NCBI GenBank assembly: GCA_018857735.1
Contig: JABMCL010000509.1
Location: forward strand, 661,001-725,000
DNA from: Alviniconcha marisindica
Lineage: Eukaryota > Mollusca > Gastropoda > Provannidae
Direction of reading: 5' to 3'
DNA length: 64,000 bases
The position numbers were made by a program, and so were the translations under genes. This document shows positions 10,929-22,044 of the stretch, piece after piece (the first letter of the stretch is position 1; each line of letters opens with the position of its first letter). The notes under the pieces are model-generated. The model worked only from the letters and a program-made list of their open reading frames with translations, was not told where the DNA came from and searched no databases.

Positions 10929-11830
10929 AACCCTGTCGTTCCCCGACACAGGCAGTATTGACTTCCCCTCTCTGGCACTAAAAGGGTTAAGCGCTAAATG
11001 ACAGTTTAGCTAAACAATCAGAAATCTATGCTTTGAAACCAAACTGTTTTTCCCAAGTTTTAAATGATTAAAACAAATCTATTTTTTGTTATGGCGGAGA
11101 CTAACATTGAGCCGAATAGCAAAGTAATATTCTCCGCAGAACCCCAAAAATCTGTAATAAACAGGAGGAGTCAAAAAACAAAAAACAAAAACAAAACCCA
11201 CTTCACAATTTAAAAAAAAGAAAAAGAAAAAAAAGCGAACACAAAAGTGTAAAGAACCAAACCAGACATCTGAGACCGGATACAGAAACGACAACAGAAG
11301 CAAAAAAAATATTACTGCAGGTCCTCGGCAAAATCAAATAGAGAAGAAAACGAGCCGGCGTGAAGATAGGAAAAAGAAAGCAAAGCAAAAACGGGAGTTT
11401 TTATGAACAGGAAACGCAGTTTCCTCCCCTTAGGCCCTTTGTAACAAGACGAAATGCGGACAATTAGGAAAACAGCACGCTGACCTAACAGGGGACGAAG
11501 GCCCTCAACTTCCAGTCCAGTCCTTCTCCAAATGCAATAAGTTGCAAGCGATTTTTCCCCTATTGCCAAGGACAGCCAGCCCCTTTGGCACATTGCTAAC
11601 CGCCGGGTGTCGGTCCAGTGAAGACTCGGACAAGTTCACAGAAAGGGCTTGCTGCATGGTGGGATTTGATGTTTTTCTTTCAATGGGATATAAAAAAGAA
11701 GAAAAAAGAGGAAAAACAGAAGAAAAAAAGCTCTATGTGTTTCCCTTTCCGTTTCTCACATGTCAGGTGTGGTTTTTGGTCTCTCTTCAACTTGATGGCG
11801 TGGGGGGACGGGGGAGGGGGGTCCTTTTAC
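10929..11830. other. A-rich unique sequence, no gene seen
   Basis: Several A-rich or T-rich stretches (11160-11250, 11690-11730) break up the region. Open frames are short and of low complexity. Confidence 0.5.
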
Positions 11831-11871
11831 TATCGTCCTGATATAACCGTTATGGTTCACTGGGCGTTAAC
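11831..11871 (+). repeat. SINE 3'-tail motif remnant
   Basis: TCGTCCTGATATAACCGTTA then GGTTCACTGGGCGTTAAC. The same two-part motif ends in (CTTA)n at 55391-55454. No head is visible upstream, so this is a truncated or decayed copy. Confidence 0.6.
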
Positions 11872-11970
11872 AATCAATTATCTGTCCTTTTTCTACAAAT
11901 ATATGTGAAAACAAAAGCTTGCATACGGATCAAAGACCTTCCAGATCAGTAAAATATGTATTTGTATTAA

Positions 11971-14900
11971 CAAAAAGGAATCTGATTACTCTGTGTCTTA
12001 TTGGCATTGGACAAACTTCAGGCTATAACCATAATACAAAAAGGAATCTGATTACTCTGTGTCTTATTTGGCATTGGACAAACTTCAGGCTATAACCTTT
12101 AAAACAAAAAGGAATCTGATTACTCTGTGTCTTATTTGGCATTGGACAAACTTCAGGCTATAACCATAATACAAAAAGGAATCTGATTACTCTGTGTCTT
12201 ATTTGGCATTGGACAAACTTCAGGCTATAACCATAATACAAAAAAAGGGAAACTGTTTTCTCTGTGTCTTATTTGGCATTGGACAAACTTCAGGCTATAA
12301 CCATAATACAAAAAGGAATCTGATTACTCTGTGTCTTATTTGGCATTGGACAAACTTCAGGCTATAACCATAATACAAAAAGAAATCTGTTTACTCTGTG
12401 TCTTGTTTGGCATTGGACAAACTTCGGGCTATAACCATAATACAAAAAGGAATCTGATTACTCTATGTTGGACAAACTTCGGGCTATAACCATAATACAA
12501 AAAGGAATCTGATTACTCTGTGTCTTATTTGGCATTGGACAAACTTCAGGGTATAACCATAATACAAAAAGGAATCTGATTACTCTGTGTCTTATTTGAC
12601 ATTGGACAAACTTCAGGCTATAACCATAATACAAAAAAAGGGAAACTGTTTTCTCTGTGTCTTATTTGGCATTGGACAAACTTCAGGCTATAACCATAAT
12701 ACAAAAAGGAATCTGATTACTCTGTGTCTTATTTGGCATTGGACAAACTTCAGGCTATAACCATAATACAAAAAGGAATCTGATTACTCTGTGTCTTATT
12801 TGGCATTGGACAAACTTCAGGCTATAACCATAATACAAAAAGGAATCTGTTTACTCTGTGTCTTATTGGCATTGGACAAACTTCAGGCTATAACCATAAT
12901 ACAAAAAGGAATCTGTTTACTCTGTGTCTTATTTGGCATTGGACAAACTTCAGGCTATAACCATAATACAAAAAAGGAATCTGTTTACTCTGTGTCTTAT
13001 TTTGGGATTGGACAAACTTCAGGCTATAACCATAATACAAAAAGGAATCTGTTTTCTCTGTGTCTTATTTGGCATTGGACAAACTTCAGGCTATAACCAT
13101 AATACAAAAAGGAATCTGATTACTCTGTGTCTTATTGGCATTGGACAAACTTCAGGCTATAACCATAATACAAAAAGGAAAACTGTTTACTCTGTGTCTT
13201 ATTTGGCATTGGACAAACTTCGGGCTATAACCTTTAAAACAAAAAGGAATCTGTTTACTCTGTGCCCTTTTTTGGCATTGGACAAACTTCAGGCTATAAC
13301 CATAATACAAAAAAAGGAAATTCCCCCGGTTTTACTCTGTTTTTTCTTATTTTGGGATTGGACAAACTTCAGGCTATAAACCCTAATAAAAAAAGGAATC
13401 TGTTTACTCTGTGTCTTATTTTGGGATTGGACAAACTTCAGGCTATAACCATAATACAAAAAGGAATCTGTTTACTCTGTGTCTTATTGGCATTGGACAA
13501 ACTTCAGGCTATAACCATAATACAAAAAGGAATCTGTTTACTCTGTGCCCTTTTTTGGCATTGGACAAAAATTCAGGCTATAACCATAATACAAAAAAAG
13601 GGAAACTGTTTTCTCTGTGTCTTATTTGGCATTGGACAAACTTCAGGCTATAACCATAATACAAAAAAAGGGAAACTGTTTTCTCTGTGTCTTATTTGGC
13701 ATTGGACAAACTTCAGGCTATAACCATAATACAAAAAGGAATCTGATTACTCTGTGTCTTATTTTGGGATTGGACAAACTTCAGGCTATAACCATAATAC
13801 AAAAAGGAATCTGATTACTCTGTGTCTTATTTGGCATTGGACAAACTTCAGGCTATAACCATAATACAAAAAGGAATCTGATTACTCTGTGTCTTATTTG
13901 GCATTGGACAAACTTCAGGCCCATAACCTTTTTTAAAAAAAAGGAATCTGATTACTCTGTGTCTTATTGGCATTGGACAAACTTCAGGCTATAACCATAA
14001 TACAAAAAGGAATCTGTTTACTCTGTGTCTTATTGGGCATTGGACAAACTTCAGGCTATAACCATAATACAAAAAGGAATCTGTTTACTCTGTGTCTTAT
14101 TTTGGGATTGGACAAACTTCGGGGTATAACCATAATACAAAAAGGAATCTGTTTACTCTGTGTCTTATTTTGGGATTGGACAAACTTCAGGCTATAACCA
14201 TAATACAAAAAGGAATCTGATTACTCTGTGTCTTATTGGCATTGGACAAACTTTAGGCTATAACCATAATACAAAAAGGAATCTGTTTACTCTGTGTCTT
14301 ATTTGGCATTGGACAAACTTCAGGCTATAACCATAATACAAAAAGGAATCTCATTATTCTGTGTCTTATTGGCATTGGACAAACTTCAGGCTATAACCAT
14401 AATACAAAAAAAGGGAAACTGTTTACTCTGTGTCTTATTTGGCATTGGACAAACTTCAGGCTATAACCTTTAAAACAAAAAGGAATCTGTTTTCTCTTTT
14501 CTTATTTGGCATTGGACAAACTTCAGGCTATAAACCCTAATACAAAAAGGAATCTGTTTACTCTGTGTCTTATTGGGGATTGGACAAACTTCAGGCTATA
14601 ACCATAATACAAAAAGGAATCTGTTTTCTCTGTGTCTTATTTGGCATTGGACAAACTTCAGGCTATAACCATAATACAAAAAAAGGGAAACTGTTTACTC
14701 TGTGTCTTATTGGCATTGGACAAACTTCAGGCTATAACCATAATACAAAAAGGAATCTGTTTACTCTGTGTCTTATTTGGGGATTGGACAAACTTCAGGC
14801 TATAACCATAATACAACAAGGAATCTGTTTACTCTGTGTCTTATTTGGCATTGGACAAACTTCAGGCTATAACCATAATACAAAAAGGAATCTGATTACT

Positions 14901-17819
14901 CTGTGTCTTATTTGGCATTGGACAAACTTCAGGCTATAACCATAATACAAAAAGGAATCTGATTACTCTGTGTCTTATTTTGGGATTGGACAAACTTCAG
15001 GCTATAACCATAATACAAAAAGGAATCTGATTACTCTGTGTCTTATTGGCATTGGACAAATTTCAGGGTATAACCATAATACAAAAAGGAATCTGTTTTC
15101 TCTGTGTCTTATTTGGCATTGGACAAACTTCAGGCTATAACCATAATACAAAAAAAGGGAAACTGTTTACTCTTTTTGTCTTATTTTGGGATTGGACAAA
15201 CTTCAGGCCCATAACCTTTAAAACAAAAAGGAAAACTGTTTACTCTGGTCTTTTTTGGCATTGGACAAAAATTCAAAGGCCCATAACCAAAAATACAAAA
15301 AAAGGGAAAATTTATTACTTGTGCTTATTGGCATTGGGGCAAAATTCAGGCTATAACCCTAATACAAAAAGGGAAACTGACTACTCTGTGTCTTATTGGC
15401 ATTGGACAAACTTCAGGCTATAACCATAATACAAAAAGGAATCTGTTTACTCTTTTCTTATTTGGCATTGGACAAACTTCAGGCTATAAACCCTAATACA
15501 AAAAAAGGGAAACTGTTTACTCTGTGTCTTATTTGGCATTGGACAAACTTCAGGCTATAACCATAATACAAAAAGGAATCTGTTTACTCTGTGTCTTATT
15601 TGGCATTGGACAAACTTCAGGCTATAACCATAATACAAAAAGGAATCTGTTTACTCTGTGTCTTATTGGCATTGGACAAACTTCAGGCTATAAACCCTAA
15701 TACAAAAAGGAATCTGTTTACTCTGTGTCTTATTTTGGGATTGGACAAACTTTTAGGCTATAAACCCTAATACAAAAAAGGGAATCTGTTTACTCTGTGT
15801 CTTTTTTGGCATTGGACAAAAATTCAGGCTAAACCATAATACAAAAAGGAATTTTGTTACTCTGTTTTTCTTATTTTGGGTTGGACAAATTTCCCCCCGG
15901 CTATTAAACCCTAAACAAAAAGGAATCTGATTACTCTGTGTCTTATTTGGCATTGGACAAAAATTTGGGCTATAACCATAATACAAAAAAAGGGAAACTG
16001 TTTACTCTGTGTTTTTATTTTGGCATTGGAAAACTTTTGGGGTTAAAAAATAATACAAAAAGGAATCATTTCTCTGTGTCTTATTTGGCATTGGACAAAC
16101 CCTTTAGGCTATAACCATAATACAAAAAGGAATCTGATTACTCTGTGTCTTATTTGGCATTGGACAAACTTTTAGGCAAAAACCCTAATACAAAAAGGAA
16201 TCTGATTACTCTGTTTCTTATTTGGCACTGGACAAAATTCAGGGTATAAAACCCTAATAAAAAAGGAATCTGATTTTTCCTTTTTGGGGTCTTATTTTTG
16301 GGATTGGAAAAAACCCTTTAGGCTTTTTTAACCATTTAAAACAAAAAAGGAATCTGTTTTCTTGTTTTCCCTTTTTTGGCATTGGACAAACTTCCCGGAT
16401 AACCATAATACAAAAAGGAATCTGATTACTCGGGGTCTTATTTGGCATTGGACAAAATTAAAGGGTATAACCATTTAATTTTCAAAAAAGGAATCTGGTT
16501 TTACTCTGTGTCTTATTTGGCATTGGAAAAAACTTCGGGCTTTTAACCATAAAAACAAAAAGGAATCTGATTTCTCTGTGTCTTATTTTGGGATTTGGAC
16601 AAACTTCAGGCTATAACCATAATACAAAAAGGAATCTGTTTTCTCTGTGTCTTATTTGGCATTGGACAAACTTCGGGCTATAAAACCCTAATACAAAAAG
16701 GAATCTGATTACTCTGTGTCTTATTTGGCATTGGACAAACTTCAGGCTATAACCATAATACAAAAAGGAAAACTGTTTTCTCTGTGTCCCTTTTTGGCAT
16801 TGGAAAAACCCTTTGGGCTATAAACCCTAATACAAAAAAGGAATCTGATTACTCTGTGTCTTATTTGGCCCTTTTGGAAAAAACTTCCCCGGCTATAACC
16901 AAAATACAAAAAGGAATCTGATTACTCGTGTCTTTTTTTGGCCCCTTGGAACCCAAAATTCAGGCTTTTAACCATAATAACAAAAAGGAATCTGATTTAC
17001 TCTTGTGTCTTTTTGGCCAATTTGGACCAAAACTTTCAGGCTAAAAACCCAAAAAATAAAAAAAAAGGAATCTGTTTTCTCTGTGTCTTATTTTGGGATT
17101 GGACAAACTTCAGGCTATAACCATAATACAAAAAAAGGGAAACTGTTTTCTCTGTGTTTATTGGCATTGGACAAAACCTTCAGGCTATAACCCATAATAC
17201 AAAAAAGGAATCTGAAAAATTTTGGGGTCTTTTTGGCAAATTTGGGAAAAATTCGGGGTATAACCCCAAAAACAAAAAGGAATCTTTATTACTCTGTGTC
17301 TTATTTGGCATTGGACAAACTTAAAGGGTATAACCATAATACAAAAAGGAAACTGAATTTTTCTGTGTCTTTTTTTGGCATTGGACAAACTTCAAGGCCT
17401 ATAACCATAAAAACAAAAAGGAATTGGGTTACTCTGTGTCCTTTTTTGGGATTGGGCAAAACTTCAAAGGGTTTTTAAAACCCTAATACAAAAAAGGAAA
17501 ACTGATTATCTGTGTCTTATTTGGCATTGGACAAACTTCAGGCTATAACCATAATACAAAAAGGAATCTGGTTAATCTGTGTCTTATTTGGCATTGGACA
17601 AACTTCAGGCTATAACCATAATACAAAAAGGAATCTGATTACTCTGTGTCTTATTTGGCATTGGACAAACTTCAGGCTATAACCATAATACAAAAAGGAA
17701 TCTGTTTACTCTGTGTCTTATTTGGCATTGGACAAACTTCAGGCTATAACCATAATACAAAAAGGAATCTGTTTACTCTGTGTCTTATTTGGCATTGGAC
17801 AAACTTCAGGCTATAACCA
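11971..17819. repeat. 67-bp satellite array, about 87 copies over 5.85 kb
   Basis: Uninterrupted head-to-tail array. The unit contains CTCTGTGTCTTATTTGGCAT, TGGACAAACTTCAGGCTATA and ACCATAATACAAAAAGGAAT. Units are 66-69 bp. Common variants are TTATTGGCATT (one T fewer), TTATTTTGGGATTGG, AAAAAAAGGGAAACTG and CCTTTAAAACAAAAA. The left part (11971-13900) and the last 300 bp (17520-17819) are nearly uniform. From about 15150 to 17500 units are full of homopolymer length changes (CATAAT to CCCTAAT, TTCAGG to TTTTAGG, GGCATT to GGGATT). The array stops abruptly at CTATAACCAGTCTGG. Open frames within it are artefacts of stop-poor units. I do not recognise the satellite. Confidence 0.98.
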
Positions 17820-18612
<793 letters not shown>

Positions 18613-18668
18613 ATAAATGATGCCTTGTACATCTTGTACATTACTTCTTTTTTTAAATTATTATTCAT

Positions 18669-18761
18669 CTGTAGCTTAGCAAGGACTAGTTGTTAGGTTT
18701 TGACCGAACCTAAACTACAAGCCTTGTAAAATAAAGTTTTCGAGTTTAAGTTCGACTGTGA

Positions 18762-18763
<2 letters not shown>
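18669..18763 (+). mobile_element. 3' end of a non-LTR retrotransposon, copy 1
   Basis: TGTAGCTTAGCAAGGACTAG then a stem-like AGGTTTTGACCGAACCT, AATAAAGTTTTCGAGTT and AGTTCTCTC. It matches 25376-25460 in order (AGCAAGGACT, gTTAG, TTAAAGTTTCGAG, GAGTTCTCTC). The AATAAA plus tail layout fits a LINE 3' UTR. The family is not identified, and no coding part is preserved upstream. The tail runs directly into (CT)n. Confidence 0.65.
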
Positions 18764-18801
<38 letters not shown>

Positions 18802-18847
18802 TTCTTAATTGATATTCTTTAAATACCTCACAGTGTATTCGTTTCGT

Positions 18848-18921
<74 letters not shown>

Positions 18922-18934
18922 TTCTTTCTTTCTT
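18764..18934. repeat. (CT)n tracts and (TTTC)n
   Basis: Two CT tracts (18764-18799 and 18853-18912, the second with a CC slip) and a short TTTC run to 18934, separated by 53 bp of unique DNA. Confidence 0.95.
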
Positions 18935-19342
18935 CTTCTTCGGAGTTCCACTCTGACCCAGGCTTTTCTGTTTTAAGCTACGTGTAGCCTATGAAACACG
19001 TACGGCTAGGGGTGGAATCACTCGTCATAGCATATGCCTGTGGTGCTTGATTTGAGCTTTTCTGAGCGTTGTCAGTAGACAAGAAGATTGGACAAGCTCC
19101 GTTTTGACATGTGCCGATTTTGGCGAAGGCCCACGACTGCCTGTCAAAGATTGCGTGGGGTCTGAGCCGACGACGCCGGTTTTTGACAGTTGGTCCTTTG
19201 AACATCGTGGAACAACGACAGCTTGCTTGTACGGCCTCTGTTGTAGTGAGTTATAAAAGGCAGGACCTGGCTGTTTGTAAAACCCATCGGATCCGTTAAT
19301 AGTAAGCTAAAAAGACAGAGCTTGTGTATATCAGTAACTGAG
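18935..19342. other. Unique spacer, no gene seen
   Basis: About 400 bp. Open frames are below 80 residues and lack motifs. Confidence 0.5.
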
Positions 19343-19415
19343 TAACTGACGCATTATTAAAGACGAAGCTTGGTTTGTTGCAAACCAAGCTTCGTCTTTA
19401 ATAATGTGTCAGTTA
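19343..19415. repeat. Near-perfect hairpin, 35-bp arms and 3-nt loop
   Basis: The left arm at 19343-19377 begins TAACTGACGCATTATTAAAG and ends AAGCTTGGTTTG. The loop is TTG. The right arm at 19381-19415 is its reverse complement with a single mismatch. The core AAAGACGAAGCTTGGTTTG is also the core of the 47-bp array that starts 390 bp downstream, so the hairpin is an inverted pair of units from that array. Confidence 0.95.
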
Positions 19416-19421
19416 TAAACT

Positions 19422-19731
19422 GGTGAGCCGGTTTGGCCTAGCGGTAAGGCGTTAGGCTGGTAAGCGGAAGGACCTCGGTTCGATACCGCTTCGGCTCTCC
19501 TTTCTCTTCAGAAAGGTTGTGGTTTGTGGACACTGTCTTGTGACTTTGTCCATCACTTCCCACTGAAACATTAAAATGGCTCTCATCGCTGCCCATCTTA
19601 ATGCAGGAGTCATTCTGGTGGTGACAGTGTAGCGATAGGTATATAATCTCCCTCTTCCCCTCCATACCCCCCCCCCCCCTTCTCCCCGTCCCTAATAAGC
19701 CTTATGGTTTCTGTGGACGTTAAGCACCATG

Positions 19732-19804
<73 letters not shown>
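19422..19804 (+). mobile_element. tRNA-derived SINE (family A), copy 1, with (TTAC)n tail
   Basis: RNA polymerase III A box TGGCCTAGCGGT at 19434-19445 and a perfect B box GGTTCGATACC at 19477-19487 lie 43 nt apart, start to start, as in a tRNA. GAGCCG at 19425-19430 can pair with CGGCTC at 19492-19497, a remnant acceptor stem. The anticodon stem is lost, so this is not a functional tRNA. The body includes GTGGACACTGTCTTGTGACT and TCATTCTGGTGGTGACAG, shared with copies at 57790-58083 (minus) and 50166-50328. A C run follows, then CCCTAATAAGCCTTATGG, TGGACGTTAAGCACCATG and about 18 TTAC units. Confidence 0.85.
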
Positions 19805-19805
<1 letters not shown>

Positions 19806-20830
19806 GTTGTAAACATCCATAACTGACGAGTTGTAAAGACGAATCTTGGTTTGTTGTAAACATCCACAACTGACGAGTTGTAAAGACCAAGTTTGGTTTG
19901 TTATAAACATCCACAACTGACGAGTTCTAAAGACGAAGTTTGGTTTGTTGTAAACATCCATAACTGACGAGTTGTAAAGACGAAGCTTGGTTTGTTGTAA
20001 ACATCCACAACTGACGAGTTGTAAAGACGAAGCTTGGTTTGTTGTAAACATCCACAACTGACGAGTTGTAAAGACGAAACTTGGTTTGTTGTAAACATCC
20101 ATAACTGACGAGTTGTAAAGACGAAGCTTGGTTTCTTGTGAACATCGTTATTGATGAAGTATAAAGACAAATCTTGGTTTCTCATGAAGGTATTTAACTG
20201 ACGAATAACTGAGACGAAGTTGGGGGGGGGGGGGGGGGGGGGGAGGGGAACAACTGCAACTGATGAATTATAAAGACGAAACTAGTTTTTTGTGAAGGTA
20301 TAACTCATGCGTTATACTTCTAGAGGTTTCTTGTGAATATCCTAACTAATGACTCGTAAAGATGAAACTTGGTTTCTTGTCAATATTCGTAAATGATCAA
20401 CGTAAAGACAGTCCGGTTTCTTGTGAATATCCGCAATTCATGAGTTACAAAGACGAAATCTGGCTTCTGGAGAAGATCCGTAGCTGATGAGTTTTAACGA
20501 CGAAGCATGTTTTCTTGTGATAAGGTCCATCATTGGCGTCAGTTAAAGGAAAAGTCCAAGGTTTTTAAGTATGCAAAATGACCATCGAAATGATTGACAA
20601 ATGAGTCATTAGTTTGAGATTTAATGAAATAAAAAATGGAAAAAAAGAAGAAGTTTATGTTGGTTTTTTAATCGATTTTATTTTCTGTAGGCTGGCCGAG
20701 ACTGCTGTCTCGGTTCTCCATCAGTCACGTGACTTTCTCGGAAGTCACGTCAGTCTAGGGAGTCAGTGCGGTTGCCATCTTAGATTGTTCATTGAATGTG
20801 TATGCGTGTGGTCGACAAAAAGCTCTAACC

Positions 20831-21079
20831 ATGCCGGCCTACTGTGTTGCAGCAAACTGTAACAACTCACAAGCAACCCAAAGCATAACAATGCACGAAC
20901 TCCCGCGGAATCGACCCGCTGGGAAGCGAAAATGGGTCAAATTGTACAATTCAAACGAGCTGACTTTGACGCTGCGCCTCAGTCACGCCCATCTGTGTAG
21001 CAAGCACTTCGCTGAGTGCGATTTCGTAAACTTTATGGCGGAATACCAAATGGGGTTTGCTTCAAAGCGGAATTTGTAG
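20831..21079 (+). CDS. THAP zinc-finger protein, 82 residues, transposon-borne and cut short
   Basis: THAP domains are C2CH zinc fingers that bind DNA, and several DNA transposons use them to recognise their ends. The four ligands are visible: Cys5 and Cys10 (CVAANC), then Cys56 and His59 (CSKHF). The invariant Pro25 (HELP) and Trp35 (RKWVKL) are also present. The start at 20831 gives the usual THAP N-terminus MPAYC; an in-frame ATG at 20792 would add 13 residues unlike the family. The frame ends at TAG 21077-21079, just before where the family has its AVPTIF-type motif. In the +1 frame, AGG GCT GTC at 21078 reads R-A-V, so a frameshift probably removed the last conserved segment. It lies alone inside the transposon. 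Confidence 0.85.
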   Translation: MPAYCVAANCNNSQATQSITMHELPRNRPAGKRKWVKLYNSNELTLTLRLSHAHLCSKHFAECDFVNFMAEYQMGFASKRNL

Positions 21080-21085
21080 GGCTGT

Positions 21086-22044
21086 CCACATGGTAACCGA
21101 CTTGGAAAAAAATCCAGTTCGAATCTCCAAGGATGAAGCTGACGAACAGCAAGCGCACAGCATGATACAAACAAATGGAAAGCCAAACTAACCATAACTA
21201 ACTCTAAACTAACCCCTCACTAACCCGGTTTCCATCTAGAAAAACAAAGGCTGCAGACTGATAAAGCAAAACGCTAATCAGGACTACCGATGACAAGAGA
21301 AATACAAAATGGCTGCCCTAATCAGGCAAGCTAACACGCGGGTACGAAATGGCCAATAAACTAAAGATAAAAAAAAAGAAAAGAACGCATGGTGAAAATG
21401 AAAGGGAAAAGAGAGAAAAACAACACTTTCTGAAAAGAAAGACGAGGCAAGTAATGTCAGCGAGCAACGGGACAAAGGCTGGATACACGTAATCCGTGTA
21501 CACTTACAACCCACTTAGCAGTGACAACAACACGGCAGGGCAAAAGACGCTCACGAACTACCCCAGACAAAAAAGAATGAGATGTCTCGTTAAACATCGA
21601 GACTACCCCCCTCACTCGTACATCGTAAATGAACGATATAACTCGAGAAACAAAAGGGCAAGCTAACAGAAAAAACAGTGAACGGCAAGAACCGGTCACT
21701 AGCCCAACCCCAAACCCTATCCCAGGGAGGCCACGAAATCGCTAGTCTATTGAACTAGAACGAACAACACGTTTTCATTTTTACATATGATGAAACTAAC
21801 AAGGATAAATTGGGAAAATAAAATAAAACACCCAATAAAAGACAGGCTCCCTGATGAGGTCTAGTCTGTTGTGAAAGCTAGAGTAATCAGAACGAAAACG
21901 ACTGAAACGCCACGCACCTAACAAGGCTCGAGAAAGATGAAATACAAGGAGGAAATAAACAAAGGCCCAACTACTGACAATGGCGTCGGAGCTTCATCCT
22001 TGGAGATTCGAACTGGAATTTTTTCCAAGTCGGTTACCCTGTGG
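21086..22044. repeat. Internal inverted repeat, 55-bp arms, within the Kolobok-like element
   Basis: 21086-21140 (CCACATGGTAACCGACTTGG ... GATGAAGCT) is repeated in inverted orientation at 21990-22044 with two differences. The arms enclose about 850 bp of A-rich sequence without recognisable genes. Each arm contains CAGTTCGAATCTCC, which resembles a Pol III B box. On the minus strand a TGGCTAGTAGCC lies about 40 nt before it. A tRNA-like SINE pair or a nested foldback element are both possible. Confidence 0.8.

Noticed and set aside
12791..17478. Repeated ORFs of 60-153 codons (LALDKLQAITIIQKGI type)
   Set aside because: They follow the 67-bp satellite unit. 67 is not a multiple of three, and frames close after a few units. 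No protein family is involved.
19425..19500. Functional tRNA gene
   Set aside because: A and B boxes are intact, but the anticodon stem and half of the T stem do not pair. The sequence continues into a SINE body shared with other copies.
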